A DNA stretch of 30,404 nt from Pseudomonadota bacterium (GCA_021325365.1 JAJPHF010000101.1:1-30404); one strand, 5' to 3'; shown: positions 16,721 through 24,171, counted from the stretch's first letter. Numbers and translations are program-made. The notes: a model not told the origin generated them from the sequence alone.

Positions 16721-16744
16721 TGAGCTTTCAGCCGGAGGTTTTTT
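16712..16744 (+). terminator. Expression-platform hairpin: terminator and RBS sequestor
   Basis: ACCTTCGGCTGA (16712-16723), a GCTT loop, and TCAGCCGGAGGT (16728-16739) form a 12-bp stem with one mismatch. Six T residues (16739-16744) follow. The left arm shares CCTTCGG with riboswitch helix P1, so the two are mutually exclusive. The right arm contains GGAGG (16734-16738), eight bases before the TerC ATG, so the same hairpin hides the ribosome-binding site. Ligand-stabilised P1 would free both transcription and translation. Confidence 0.8.
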
Positions 16745-16746
16745 GT

Positions 16747-17790
16747 ATGCCTGTCGCGCCGTGGGTGTGGGGCGCGTTCGTCGCCTTCGTCGTGGGCCTG
16801 CTCGCCCTCGATCTTCTCGTCTTCCACCGCCGGCCCCACGCGCCATCGCTCCGCGAGGCCGCCGCCTGGAGCATCGTCTGGGTGTCGCTAGGCCTCGCCT
16901 TCGCGGGCGTGCTGTGGGTCTGGCAGGGGGGCGCCGCCGCCGGCGAGTACCTGGCCGGCTACGTCATCGAAGAGAGCCTGTCGGTCGACAACCTCTTCGT
17001 CTTCGCGCTGATCTTCGCCTACTTCGGCGTGCCCGCCGCCTACCAGCACCGCGTGCTGTTCTGGGGCATCCTCGGCGCCATCGTCTTCCGCGCCCTCTTC
17101 ATCGCGGCCGGCGCGGCGCTCCTGGGCACGTTCCACTGGATCGTCTATTTGTTCGGCGCCTTCCTCGTGCTGACGGGCATCAAGGTGGCCCGCCAGCAGG
17201 ACGAGGCCGTTCACCCCGAGCGCAACCCCGCGCTGCGGCTGCTGGGGCGGCTGCTGCCGCTGACCCCGGCATACCACGGCGCGCGGCTGCTCGTGCGCCA
17301 GGACGGCCGCTGGTGGGCCACGCCGCTCCTGGCTGTCCTGGTCGTGGTCGAGACGACCGACGTGCTCTTCGCCGTCGACTCGATCCCCGCGATCTTCGCC
17401 GTCACGCGCGACCCGTTCCTGGTGTTCACCTCCAACGCCTTCGCCATCCTGGGTCTGCGGTCGCTGTACTTCCTGCTGGCCGGTCTGATGAGCCGCTTCG
17501 TGTACCTGAAGGTGGGGCTCGGCGCGCTGCTCGTCTTCGTCGGCGCCAAGATGCTGCTCAGCGACCTCTACCACGTGCCCATCTGGGCGTCGCTGCTCGT
17601 AATCGCCGCGATCCTGGCGACCGCGCTCCTCGCCTCGCTGCTAGTGGGGCGCGGCCGCGAGGCGGGACCGGCGGAGGCAGCGGCGCTGCCGATCCCCCAG
17701 CCCGTCCCTCCCGTCGGAAGCGACCCTCCCCGGCCCGCCAGCCCTGAGGGGAGCCCGCAGCCGGCTCGATCCGGCCGAGAAGCGCCATAG
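16747..17790 (+). CDS. TerC/Alx-family membrane protein, putative Mn2+ exporter
   Basis: A 347-residue TerC-family inner-membrane protein with about seven to nine hydrophobic segments. The family's acidic motifs are clear: EESLSVDNLFVFALIFAYF, VLTGIKVARQQDE, and VVVETTDVLFAVDSIPAIFA with FTSNAFAILGLRSLYF, which hold the Glu and Asp residues implicated in metal transport. TerC/Alx proteins are linked to Mn2+ efflux and to metalation of exported proteins. The C-terminal tail of about 45 residues is Pro/Ala-rich, likely disordered, and not part of the family core. I chose ATG 16747 because the family start (VWGAFVAFVVGLLALDLLVF) follows at once and the GGAGG lies eight bases upstream; an earlier in-frame start at 16702 lies inside the riboswitch. 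Regulation by Mn2+ follows from the leader. Confidence 0.93.
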   Translation: MPVAPWVWGAFVAFVVGLLALDLLVFHRRPHAPSLREAAAWSIVWVSLGLAFAGVLWVWQGGAAAGEYLAGYVIEESLSVDNLFVFALIFAYFGVPAAYQHRVLFWGILGAIVFRALFIAAGAALLGTFHWIVYLFGAFLVLTGIKVARQQDEAVHPERNPALRLLGRLLPLTPAYHGARLLVRQDGRWWATPLLAVLVVVETTDVLFAVDSIPAIFAVTRDPFLVFTSNAFAILGLRSLYFLLAGLMSRFVYLKVGLGALLVFVGAKMLLSDLYHVPIWASLLVIAAILATALLASLLVGRGREAGPAEAAALPIPQPVPPVGSDPPRPASPEGSPQPARSGREAP

Positions 17791-17811
17791 CTCACAGTAA
17801 GGAGGAGAGCC

Positions 17812-18114
17812 ATGCACTGCCCCGCCTGCCAGACCACGCTCCAGATGACCGAGCGTCAGGGCGTGGAGATCGACTACTGCCCCACCTGCCGCGGCGTCTG
17901 GCTCGACCGCGGCGAGCTGGACAAGATCATCGACCGCGTCGCCGCGGCCGCGCCGGCGGCCCCCGCCGCCCGCCGAGACTACTCGGACGAGCGCCGCCGC
18001 CACGACGCTGCCGACGACTACGCGCGTCGCGGCGATCGCTACTACGAACGCGCCGACGACTATCGCAAGCGCAAGCGCCGCGGCCTGCTCGGCGAGCTGT
18101 TCGACTTCGACTGA
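17812..18114 (+). CDS. Zinc-ribbon (zf-TFIIB type) protein
   Basis: A 100-residue protein with two CxxC pairs, MHCPACQ and YCPTCRGVW, then LDRGELDKII: the standard zf-TFIIB domain of bacterial small zinc ribbons. The rest is charged, with Tyr/Arg/Asp repeats (RRDYSDERRRHDAADDYARR), and ends in LLGELFDFD, a short acidic tail common in this group. A strong AAGGAGGAG lies six bases before the ATG. It follows TerC by 21 nt and is probably in the same transcript, which would place it under the Mn2+ riboswitch. Its function is unknown in the family. Confidence 0.9.
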   Translation: MHCPACQTTLQMTERQGVEIDYCPTCRGVWLDRGELDKIIDRVAAAAPAAPAARRDYSDERRRHDAADDYARRGDRYYERADDYRKRKRRGLLGELFDFD

Positions 18115-18245
18115 CGGCGGCTCACGAAGTGGGTATCGGCCCTCTCGGAGCGGTCACTATTGCGGTTGCGGCTGTAACACCGGGCAACCCTGGTCGTTTG
18201 ATCTGCAAGAGGCCACAATGCCGGCATAGGGGCCGCACCGGCGCG

Positions 18246-18491
18246 ATGGAAGTCTCGCAACACGCCCGGGACATGCTGGACGAGCGCCAGCTCCCGGAGG
18301 ACTGGATGTGGCGTACAATTCAGCACCCGGACCGCCGTCGGCACGACGTTGCCGGGGATGGCAACATGCACTACTACAAGCGTTTCGGCGAGGCCGGCGG
18401 GCGCGTGCTGCACGTGATCGTGAACGAGCACCGGACGCCGGCTCGGATCGTCTCTGTGTTCTTCGACCGGCGCGCGAGGGGGCGGATGTGA
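18246..18491 (+). CDS. DUF4258-type protein, putative toxin
   Basis: An 81-residue product starting at ATG 18246 (MEVSQHARDMLDERQLPEDW). It fits the DUF4258 pattern: an H-A-R-x-M/L-x-E-R helix, then a beta-rich segment (GNMHYYKRFGEAGGRVLHVI) and a final strand IVSVFFDRR. Proteins of this type often sit next to a DUF2283 gene and look like small RelE/BrnT-like toxins. Here the stop TGA overlaps the next gene's GTG (GTGA), so the pair is coupled. An earlier in-frame start at 18129 would add 39 residues without recognisable features, so I prefer the later ATG. Confidence 0.75.
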   Translation: MEVSQHARDMLDERQLPEDWMWRTIQHPDRRRHDVAGDGNMHYYKRFGEAGGRVLHVIVNEHRTPARIVSVFFDRRARGRM

Positions 18492-18688
18492 GGTTGCGCA
18501 TCGACTCCGAGAGCGACGCGCTCTACTTCCGTCTAAGCGATGCGCCCATCGTCGAGTCTGAAGAGCTGCGCCCAGGTCTGATTGCCGACTACGACGAGGC
18601 CGGCCACCTCGTGGGGCTGGAAGTGCTCAACGCCAGCAAGCAGGCCGGCCTCGAGCACCTCGGCCGGCTCGAAGTGGCGGAGGCCTAA
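18488..18688 (+). CDS. DUF2283-family protein, putative antitoxin
   Basis: A 66-residue product from GTG 18488. It shows the DUF2283 pattern: RIDSESDALYFRLSDAPIVE, then GLIADYDEAGHLVGLEVLNA. The 4-bp GTGA overlap with the DUF4258 gene fits a two-gene toxin-antitoxin-like operon. DUF2283 proteins are short and lack a visible DNA-binding motif; the antitoxin role is inferred from pairing. Confidence 0.8.
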   Translation: MRLRIDSESDALYFRLSDAPIVESEELRPGLIADYDEAGHLVGLEVLNASKQAGLEHLGRLEVAEA

Positions 18689-18735
18689 ACCGGGGCCGGC
18701 CGCACTCGACCCTGTGTGCTCACCGCCGCAGCAGG

Positions 18736-19766
18736 CTACTGAATGACCTCAGTGGCCTGGAGCAGCACATCCTGGGGGATGTTGAGCCCAAGCGCCTGGG
18801 CGGTCTTAAGATTGACCACGAAGTCGAACTTGCTCGGCTGCTCCACCGGGAGGTCGGCCGGCTTAGCGCCCTTGAGGATTCGATCTACGTAAGCCGCGGC
18901 CCGTCGCTGCAGGTCAGCAATATTTGGCCCATAGGACATCAGGGCGCCGACACTTACTAGGTCGCTACTCTGAGCCATGATCGGCAGCCCGTTTCGCATC
19001 CCTAACGCCGCGATGCGTCGTCCGCTAGCGCGAATTAGGGAGCTGGACACCACGATCAGGCCGTCCGCGTGCCCATTTCTCGCGGCTTCGAAGGCTGCCT
19101 CCAGCGCGCCGATCTCTCGCAGCCGCAAAGGCTGAAGCTGAATGCCCAAGGCCACGGCCGCGGTCTGCATTTCGCGCCACTGCGCCTCGTTCCCTTGATT
19201 GGCTGCATCCCAGAGTACCGCGATGTGGGTGCGCCCGGCCAGGGACTCGGTGAGTAACTCCAGCCGCTTGCCGGCTAACTGGGAGCCATCAGGCTCAGGC
19301 CCGTGACATTGCCACCCGGCCGCGAGAGGCTCGCTACATGCCCATACCGGACCGGATCATCGCTAATGGCCATAACGATGGGGATAGTACCGGTCGCTTC
19401 TCGCGTAGACTGGATCGCATCCGCGTAAGCGACGACAACATCGACGTTCATACGGACGAGGTCGTCGGCGAGGTCGCGGTACTTCTCGGGCCTGCCCTCC
19501 GCAGAGCGATACTCGATCAGAACATCGCGGCCTACTTCATAACCCTGCTCTTGCAGCCCTTGCCGGAAAGGATTCACATTGTCCGATGGAGGCGAGCACC
19601 CAAAGAGGGGAGGACCCGGCGAGAGGACCTCGATCCGCGGCACTCGCGCTGGTGGTTGCCCCGGCAGCCGTCCACACCCCGCCAGCAGCCCGAGGCCAGC
19701 TATTCCCGCGCCCTGTACGAACTGGCGGCGGCTGAGGCTGCTCCGGCTGCGTGGTAGATCTGACAT
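18736..19766 (-). pseudogene. Frameshifted ABC_sub_bind-type substrate-binding lipoprotein
   Basis: Two frames together encode one ABC transporter substrate-binding protein of the ABC_sub_bind (PF04392) type. The N-terminal part starts at ATG 19766 with SRRQFVQGAGIAGLGLLAGC, a Tat-like twin-Arg signal and a lipobox Cys, and runs through FRQGLQEQGYEVGRDV and RPGGNVTGLSLMAPS to a stop at 19275. The C-terminal part continues in another frame as LAGKRLELLTESLAGRTHIA and VLWDAANQGNEAQWREMQTA to the stop at 18736. The break is near 19278-19284, consistent with one lost base after MAP. Restored length would be about 343 residues, normal for the family. No permease or ATPase gene is adjacent. It could be a true pseudogene or an assembly error; the rest of the sequence is well preserved. 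Confidence 0.88.
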
Positions 19767-19861
19767 CGCGGCCCTCGCGTGCTTGCGGCTCCGCTCCACG
19801 AGTGGCCCCAGTATAGCAGCGGCTGAGCGCGCGTGTTGTCGTGCTCCTGACAGGCACCCGC

Positions 19862-20305
19862 TTATGGCTCCAGTGCTTGACCGTAAGCGAACCGAACTTC
19901 GGACAGTGTGTGGCCAGGCAGATGCCCAGCGCCGAGAAGCCAGTTTTGGCAATCCACCCAGCGCCACAACATGGATTGCGATGCGTAGGCAGATTCCAGG
20001 GCTATCCAATCGAGCATCATCGCCCCGCGCAGCCGCAGGAGTGGGAAAGCCTTCTGAGGTAACGTCAGGAGTCCCGCGTGAGTTCTTCCCTGCTGCCGCC
20101 AGGCGGCATGGCGTCGATTGAACTCACGGCTGTTCGTGGTCAGGAGCGCCCAGCCCTGCCGCGTGGCAAATCCGAGCTGTGTGTCGTCGTCCGCGCCGCG
20201 CATGCCCTGATCGAGCACGTGCGTCGCCGAGAAGCCCCGGGCCTGCAGATAGGCCACGAGTTGATAGTCGACGCAGTCGTCGATATAGACGGGCGGAGCC
20301 GCCAT
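19862..20305 (-). CDS. DUF5615-type PIN-like protein, putative toxin
   Basis: A 147-residue protein with the DUF5615 (Mut7-C/PIN-like) pattern: VYIDDCVDYQLVAYLQARGF with acidic residues near the start, HVLDQGMRGADDDTQLGFAT, and WALLTTNSREFNRR. Such proteins are commonly the toxin-like partner of DUF433 proteins. I chose ATG 20305, whose A is also the last base of the upstream stop (TGATG). The C-terminal half, about 60 residues (GAMMLDWIALESAYASQSML onwards), is longer than usual and I see no motif in it. Confidence 0.8.
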   Translation of the reverse strand: MAAPPVYIDDCVDYQLVAYLQARGFSATHVLDQGMRGADDDTQLGFATRQGWALLTTNSREFNRRHAAWRQQGRTHAGLLTLPQKAFPLLRLRGAMMLDWIALESAYASQSMLWRWVDCQNWLLGAGHLPGHTLSEVRFAYGQALEP

Positions 20306-20565
20306 CAATCAAGATCAGCGTCGTTTGCTCGGATGTACTCATCGATCTCGGAGCGATGGTCCGCGTAGTAGGCCAAGGCTGCCTTGATGGCCTCCGGGCT
20401 GAGGTGTGGGTACGCTTTGAGCATGCGGCTGATATCCGGCTCGTAATGCCAGGCTACCACGATCGCCCGGACAGGGACACGGGTTCCCTCGACGATCGGC
20501 TCCCCGCTGAGGATACGAGGATTCCGCACGATGCGCGCAGAAACGGCCGCTACGTCTCGTGCCAT
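20305..20565 (-). CDS. DUF433-family protein, putative antitoxin
   Basis: An 86-residue protein with the DUF433 core: RNPRILSGEPIVEGTRVPVR, then DISRMLKAYPHLSPEAIKAA and ALAYYADHRSEID. It is a small winged-helix-like family that usually precedes DUF5615 or VapC-like genes and is thought to be the antitoxin. AGGAGAG lies eight bases before ATG 20565. The 1-bp overlap with the next gene supports one operon. Confidence 0.88.
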   Translation of the reverse strand: MARDVAAVSARIVRNPRILSGEPIVEGTRVPVRAIVVAWHYEPDISRMLKAYPHLSPEAIKAALAYYADHRSEIDEYIRANDADLD

Positions 20566-20804
20566 GTAGCTCTCCTGACTTACTCGCCTGATCGCGAAGG
20601 TGGCGGGCGCCGTACCAATCGAGTCTACAACCGACGACTATTCTAGTTGTCCCGACGTGGCGCCTTATCTCAACCATAGCGGCGGGGTTCATGAGGCGCA
20701 ATAATGGCTGGCCGGGCTGGCCGGGGCGCGTGCTATAACCTCGGCGACGGCTCGGGGCGGCCGCCGCCGACACGGGCACGGTCAATCTGCGCCAGGAACG
20801 TCGT

Positions 20805-22637
20805 GTGCCCCGCTGGCTCCCCCTCCGCTGGCTCCTGCCGCCCGCGCTGGCGGCGCTCCTCGTCCTCGCCAACACCGATCTCCCCTGGGCGATCTACCGC
20901 GCCGCCCGGCCGCTCCTCGGCCCCGCTCCCGTCGTCCACACCCCCGCGCCTTACGTCGAGAACCTGCGCGGCGAAGCCGCCGTGCCCGCGGCGTTGGCCG
21001 ACGGGCTGCGCGTCTTGTCGGCGCCGGACGGCGCGGCCGACGTGCGCGCCATGCTGCCGCCCGGCGCCGCGGTCGACGTGGTCGAGGGCCCTGTGGAGGC
21101 GGTAAGCGGCGCCTGGTATCAGGTGCGCGCCGGCGACGCGGCCGGCTGGGTGGCCGCGCCCTACCTCGACGCTGTCGCCCCGCCCGCCGCGCCGACGCGC
21201 TGGCAAGACGCGCTGGTGGCGCCCGGCCCTTTGCCGTACACCCCCGTACGGCCGCTGCCCCCGCCGGCGGCACCCGCCACGCGGTTTGGGCTGGTCGAGG
21301 CCTTCCACCTGACCGACCGCGACGCGCCGCCGCCGCTCGGCGCCGGCTACGAGCGCCTCGTCTTCTGGTGGCGCGCGCTCCAGGCGCGGCCGGGTGGCGC
21401 GCTCAACCCCCACTACCTGCCGCACGCCCTGCTCGCCGAAGAGCGCCGCCAGGGCAAGCAGCTCGTCGGCGTGCTCCTCAACACGCCCGCCTGGGCGGCC
21501 GCGCAGCCGAGCGACCGCGGGCAGGCCGTGCCGCGCAACCTCGACCTGCCCTGGGACGCCCCCGACAACTACTGGGGCCGCTTCGTGGAGGCGATGGCGC
21601 GCGAGTACGCCGGCGAGATCGACGACTGGACGATCTGGAACGAGCCCGACATCCAGCCCGACGACCCGAACGGCGCCTACTACGCTTGGGCCGGCAGGGT
21701 GGAGGAGTACTATCAGCTGCTGCGTGTGGCCTACCTGTCCGTCAAGCGCGGCAACCCCGAGGCGCGCGTCCATCTCGCGGGGCTGACCTACTGGGTGGAC
21801 CGCCGTCGTGGCCAGCCGCAGTATTTCGAGCGCCTGCTGGACCTGATGGCCGCCGACCCGACCGCACCGGCGAACGACTACTACTTCGACGTGGCCACCC
21901 TCCACCTGTACACCGACCCGCGCGCGCTGTACGACGTGCCACGGCTGTACCGCGCGCTGATGCAGGCGCGCGGCTTCGACAAGCCGATCTGGATCGACGA
22001 GACGAACGTCGTGCCCTGGGACGACCCGACGAACCGCGGCACCGGCTACGACACGCCGACGGACATGCGCTGCACGCTGGTCGATCAGGCGGGCTACGTG
22101 CTGCAAGCGTTCGGGCTGGGCCTGGCCGGCGGCGCCGAGCGCGTCGCCTTCTACAAGGCGCAGGACAGCCCCGGCGCGGACCAGAACGGGGAGGTAGACG
22201 CCGTCGAGCGGGCGGCGCTGGTGCGCGAGGACGGCTCGCCCCGCCCGGCCTACGTCGCCTACCAGACGGCGGTGCGCTACCTGGGCGACGCCGAGACGGC
22301 GCGCTACTTCCCCGGGGCGAGCGTCGAGAGCGTGGTCGCGGCGCGGCCGGACGGCGCGCGCACGACGGTGCTCTGGAACCGCGCGCCCGAGCCGGTCGTG
22401 GCGCGGCTGCCGGCGGCCGGCGCGAAGGCCGACCTGATCGATGCCGCCGGGCGCGTCCATCGCCTGGTGGCTGCGCCGGACGGCGCCTACGCCGTCGAGC
22501 TACCCGGCGCCACCTGCGCCACCGATCCCGACAACCCCAAGCGCTACCTCGTGGGCGGCGAGACGTACCTCGTCGTCGAGCACGGCGTCCCGGCCGACGC
22601 GGCGCCCGTCCCGGCGCACCCCGAGCCCGCGCCCTGA
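20805..22637 (+). CDS. Secreted or membrane-anchored SH3b plus glycoside-hydrolase-like (clan A) protein
   Basis: A 610-residue protein from GTG 20805, with AGGA nearby upstream. It begins with a hydrophobic signal or anchor (LPPALAALLVLANTDLPWAI), then a bacterial SH3b domain at about 60-125 (LRVLSAPDGAADVRAMLPPG, WYQVRAGDAAGWVAAPYLDA). A (beta/alpha)8-type hydrolase domain follows. The likely acid/base Glu280 sits in WTIWNEPDIQPD and the likely nucleophile Glu399 in PIWIDETNVVPWDD; spacing and motifs fit clan A families such as GH39, but I cannot fix the family or substrate. The C-terminal 100 residues are a small beta domain (TTVLWNRAPEPVVARLP). The catalytic pair is intact. 20566-20804 upstream has no supported gene; TATAAC at 20734-20739 could be a -10 box but I see no matching -35. 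Confidence 0.85.
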   Translation: MPRWLPLRWLLPPALAALLVLANTDLPWAIYRAARPLLGPAPVVHTPAPYVENLRGEAAVPAALADGLRVLSAPDGAADVRAMLPPGAAVDVVEGPVEAVSGAWYQVRAGDAAGWVAAPYLDAVAPPAAPTRWQDALVAPGPLPYTPVRPLPPPAAPATRFGLVEAFHLTDRDAPPPLGAGYERLVFWWRALQARPGGALNPHYLPHALLAEERRQGKQLVGVLLNTPAWAAAQPSDRGQAVPRNLDLPWDAPDNYWGRFVEAMAREYAGEIDDWTIWNEPDIQPDDPNGAYYAWAGRVEEYYQLLRVAYLSVKRGNPEARVHLAGLTYWVDRRRGQPQYFERLLDLMAADPTAPANDYYFDVATLHLYTDPRALYDVPRLYRALMQARGFDKPIWIDETNVVPWDDPTNRGTGYDTPTDMRCTLVDQAGYVLQAFGLGLAGGAERVAFYKAQDSPGADQNGEVDAVERAALVREDGSPRPAYVAYQTAVRYLGDAETARYFPGASVESVVAARPDGARTTVLWNRAPEPVVARLPAAGAKADLIDAAGRVHRLVAAPDGAYAVELPGATCATDPDNPKRYLVGGETYLVVEHGVPADAAPVPAHPEPAP

Positions 22638-22690
22638 TCGCTGGCCGGGGGACGGGCGGCAGAGTATGATTGGCAGCGCGTGAGGGGGGA

Positions 22691-22733
22691 GGACCTAACC
22701 CCCCGGCCCCCCTTCCCTCCGAAGGAAGGGGAG
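22691..22733 (-). repeat. Palindromic GC repeat GGACCTAACCCCCC... (copy 2)
   Basis: The same element as at 4105-4150 in reverse orientation: GGACCTAACCCCCCGGCC followed by a CCCTTCC(N)GGAAGGG hairpin. It lies between the hydrolase gene and the DUF559 gene, so its normal home is intergenic. Confidence 0.75.
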
Positions 22734-22759
22734 TGTCTAGCTACGGGCGAGGTGGCCGG

Positions 22760-23161
22760 ATGATGACGATGCAGCTTGAAGGACGCCAGGTAGTCCGAGG
22801 CCAGCGTATCGCTCGGCCGAAGCTTGAGCGGGCGAAGCGGCTGCGTCGCGAGATGACTCCCGAAGAGCGACGGCTGTGGGAGCGGCTGCGACGAAGCCAG
22901 CTGCATGGGCTACACTTCCGTCGCCAGCAGGTAATCGACGGCTTCACCGTAGACTTCTATTGCGCCACCGCGGGCCTCATCGTCGAGGTCGACGATCCTG
23001 TACACGAGACCCAGCCCGCTTACGATGGCGAGCGAGACGAGATCTTGATGGTGCGAGGCCTACGCATCCTCCGGGTGCCGAACGAGGATGTGCGACAGCG
23101 ACTCGACGCCGTGCTCGCCCGTATCGTGGCTCACGCCACACAGCCCGATTTCGACGGCTAA
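22760..23161 (+). CDS. DUF559 (PD-(D/E)XK-like) endonuclease-domain protein
   Basis: A 133-residue protein from the first of three closely spaced ATGs (MMTMQLEGRQ). It matches DUF559: AKRLRREMTPEERRLWERLR, LHGLHFRRQQVIDGFTVDFY, LIVEVDDPVHETQPAYDGER and LRILRVPNEDV. DUF559 proteins have a Vsr/restriction-endonuclease-like fold. The metal-binding Asp (TVDFY) and Glu (VEVD) are kept, but the usual DGxxH turn reads DDPVH here. Some are fused to or near restriction genes; this one is alone between two copies of a palindromic repeat. Earlier in-frame starts, up to 22670, run through the repeat and are unlikely. Confidence 0.88.
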   Translation: MMTMQLEGRQVVRGQRIARPKLERAKRLRREMTPEERRLWERLRRSQLHGLHFRRQQVIDGFTVDFYCATAGLIVEVDDPVHETQPAYDGERDEILMVRGLRILRVPNEDVRQRLDAVLARIVAHATQPDFDG

Positions 23162-23174
23162 ACCTTTGAAACCA

Positions 23175-23220
23175 CACCCCCCTTCCTTCGAGGGGAAGGG
23201 GGGCCGGGGGGGTTAGGTCC
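23175..23220 (+). repeat. Palindromic GC repeat ending GGGGGGTTAGGTCC (copy 3)
   Basis: Hairpin CCCCTTCC/GGGGAAGG with a G-run and TTAGGTCC. The right edge touches the ATG of the next gene at 23221, so the gene's leader is the repeat itself. Confidence 0.75.
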
Positions 23221-24081
23221 ATGCGACGACCGTGCGTGCCCTGGCCCGACGACGCGCGCATCGCGGTCAACTTCTACCTGGTGCTGGAGGCGTGGGCGGG
23301 GCCGCAGGCCCAGGCCGGCATCCGCGTGACGCCCGACTTCCCGCGCGAGGCGACCGAGGCGGGCCAGCGCGACTGGGCCACCGAGTCGTGGCAGAGCTAC
23401 GGCGGCCAGGCGGGGTTCTACCGCCTGATGGACGTGCTGAACGAGTACGGCGTGAAGGGCTCGGCGTCGATCAGCGCCCTGGCCGTCGAGACCTGGCCCG
23501 ACCTGGTGCGCGAGTTCGTCGCCACGGGCCACGAGCCGGCCGGCCACGCCTACAGCCAGGAGACGCGGCTGTATCGCCTGAGCCGCGATGAGGAGCGCGC
23601 GAACATTCGCCGCTGCGTGGAGGTGTTCACCCGCCTTCTCGGCGAGCGGCCGGTCGGCTGGGGCAGCCCCGGTGGCCAGCGCAGCGACCACACCCCCACG
23701 CTGCTGCTGGAGGAGGGCTTCCTGTGGGAGCAGGACTTCCGCGACGACGACGTGCCGTACATTGCCGCCGAGCAGGACGGCCGGCGGCTGGTGGCGATGC
23801 CCAACACCTTCGAGATCAACGACGCGGTGCTGATGGGCCGCTACGGCAACCCGCCCGGCGCGTACGTCGAGACGTTCCGCTACTCGTTCGACCGTCTCTA
23901 TAAGGAAGGCGAGCGGGCGCCGAAGCTGCTCACCGCACTCGTCCACGCCACGCACTACGGCCGGCCGTTCGGCGCCCACGCGCTGGAGCAGTGCATCCAG
24001 TACGCCCGGCAGTTCCCGCGCGTCTGGATCGCCCGCCGCCGCGACGTGGCCCAATGGTACCTCGATCACATTGGCCAATGA
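23221..24081 (+). CDS. Polysaccharide-deacetylase-fold (CE4) hydrolase, allantoinase/imidase-like
   Basis: A 286-residue NodB-fold protein close to the PuuE-type branch rather than to cell-wall deacetylases: no signal peptide, and blocks GGQAGFYRLMDVLNEYGVKG, ATGHEPAGHAYSQ (the HxxxxH metal pair), LSRDEERANIRR, RPVGWGSPGGQRSDHTPTLL and EEGFLWEQDFRDDDVPY match that group. The usual NxExG opening is replaced by NFYLVLEAW, so the metal-site Asp/Glu arrangement is uncertain. Relatives cleave allantoin or cyclic imides, which are ring amides. Its neighbour is a cyclase-family hydrolase, and a solute-binding protein gene follows, so a role in opening a small cyclic or amide compound is plausible but unproven. 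The ribosome-binding site is weak (TTAGG from the repeat). Confidence 0.82.
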   Translation: MRRPCVPWPDDARIAVNFYLVLEAWAGPQAQAGIRVTPDFPREATEAGQRDWATESWQSYGGQAGFYRLMDVLNEYGVKGSASISALAVETWPDLVREFVATGHEPAGHAYSQETRLYRLSRDEERANIRRCVEVFTRLLGERPVGWGSPGGQRSDHTPTLLLEEGFLWEQDFRDDDVPYIAAEQDGRRLVAMPNTFEINDAVLMGRYGNPPGAYVETFRYSFDRLYKEGERAPKLLTALVHATHYGRPFGAHALEQCIQYARQFPRVWIARRRDVAQWYLDHIGQ

Positions 24082-24102
24082 TGCGGCGCGCCTCTCGGGG
24101 GT

Positions 24103-24148
24103 CCAGGGGGTGTCCCCCTGGCGGGGGGCTTGGGGGGTGTGCCCCCAA
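24103..24148. repeat. Two tandem GC hairpins upstream of cyclase gene
   Basis: CCAGGGGG-TGT-CCCCCTGG (24103-24121) and TTGGGGG-GTGTG-CCCCCAA (24130-24148) are both perfect inverted repeats. They lie between the deacetylase-fold gene and the cyclase gene, just before the AGGAG of the latter. Such units are likely mobile palindromes but could also attenuate read-through. Confidence 0.6.
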
Positions 24149-24171
24149 CCCCTCTTTAGGAGTTGAATGTC

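Noticed and set aside
16702..16746. Earlier start for TerC
   Set aside because: It lies inside the riboswitch and expression hairpin; the proper ribosome-binding site and family start are at ATG 16747.
20733..22460. A long minus-strand open frame opposite the hydrolase-like gene
   Set aside because: No recognisable protein motif; the plus strand has WNEPD and WIDETN catalytic motifs.
22670..22759. Earlier start for the DUF559 protein
   Set aside because: The extra residues are encoded by the palindromic repeat.
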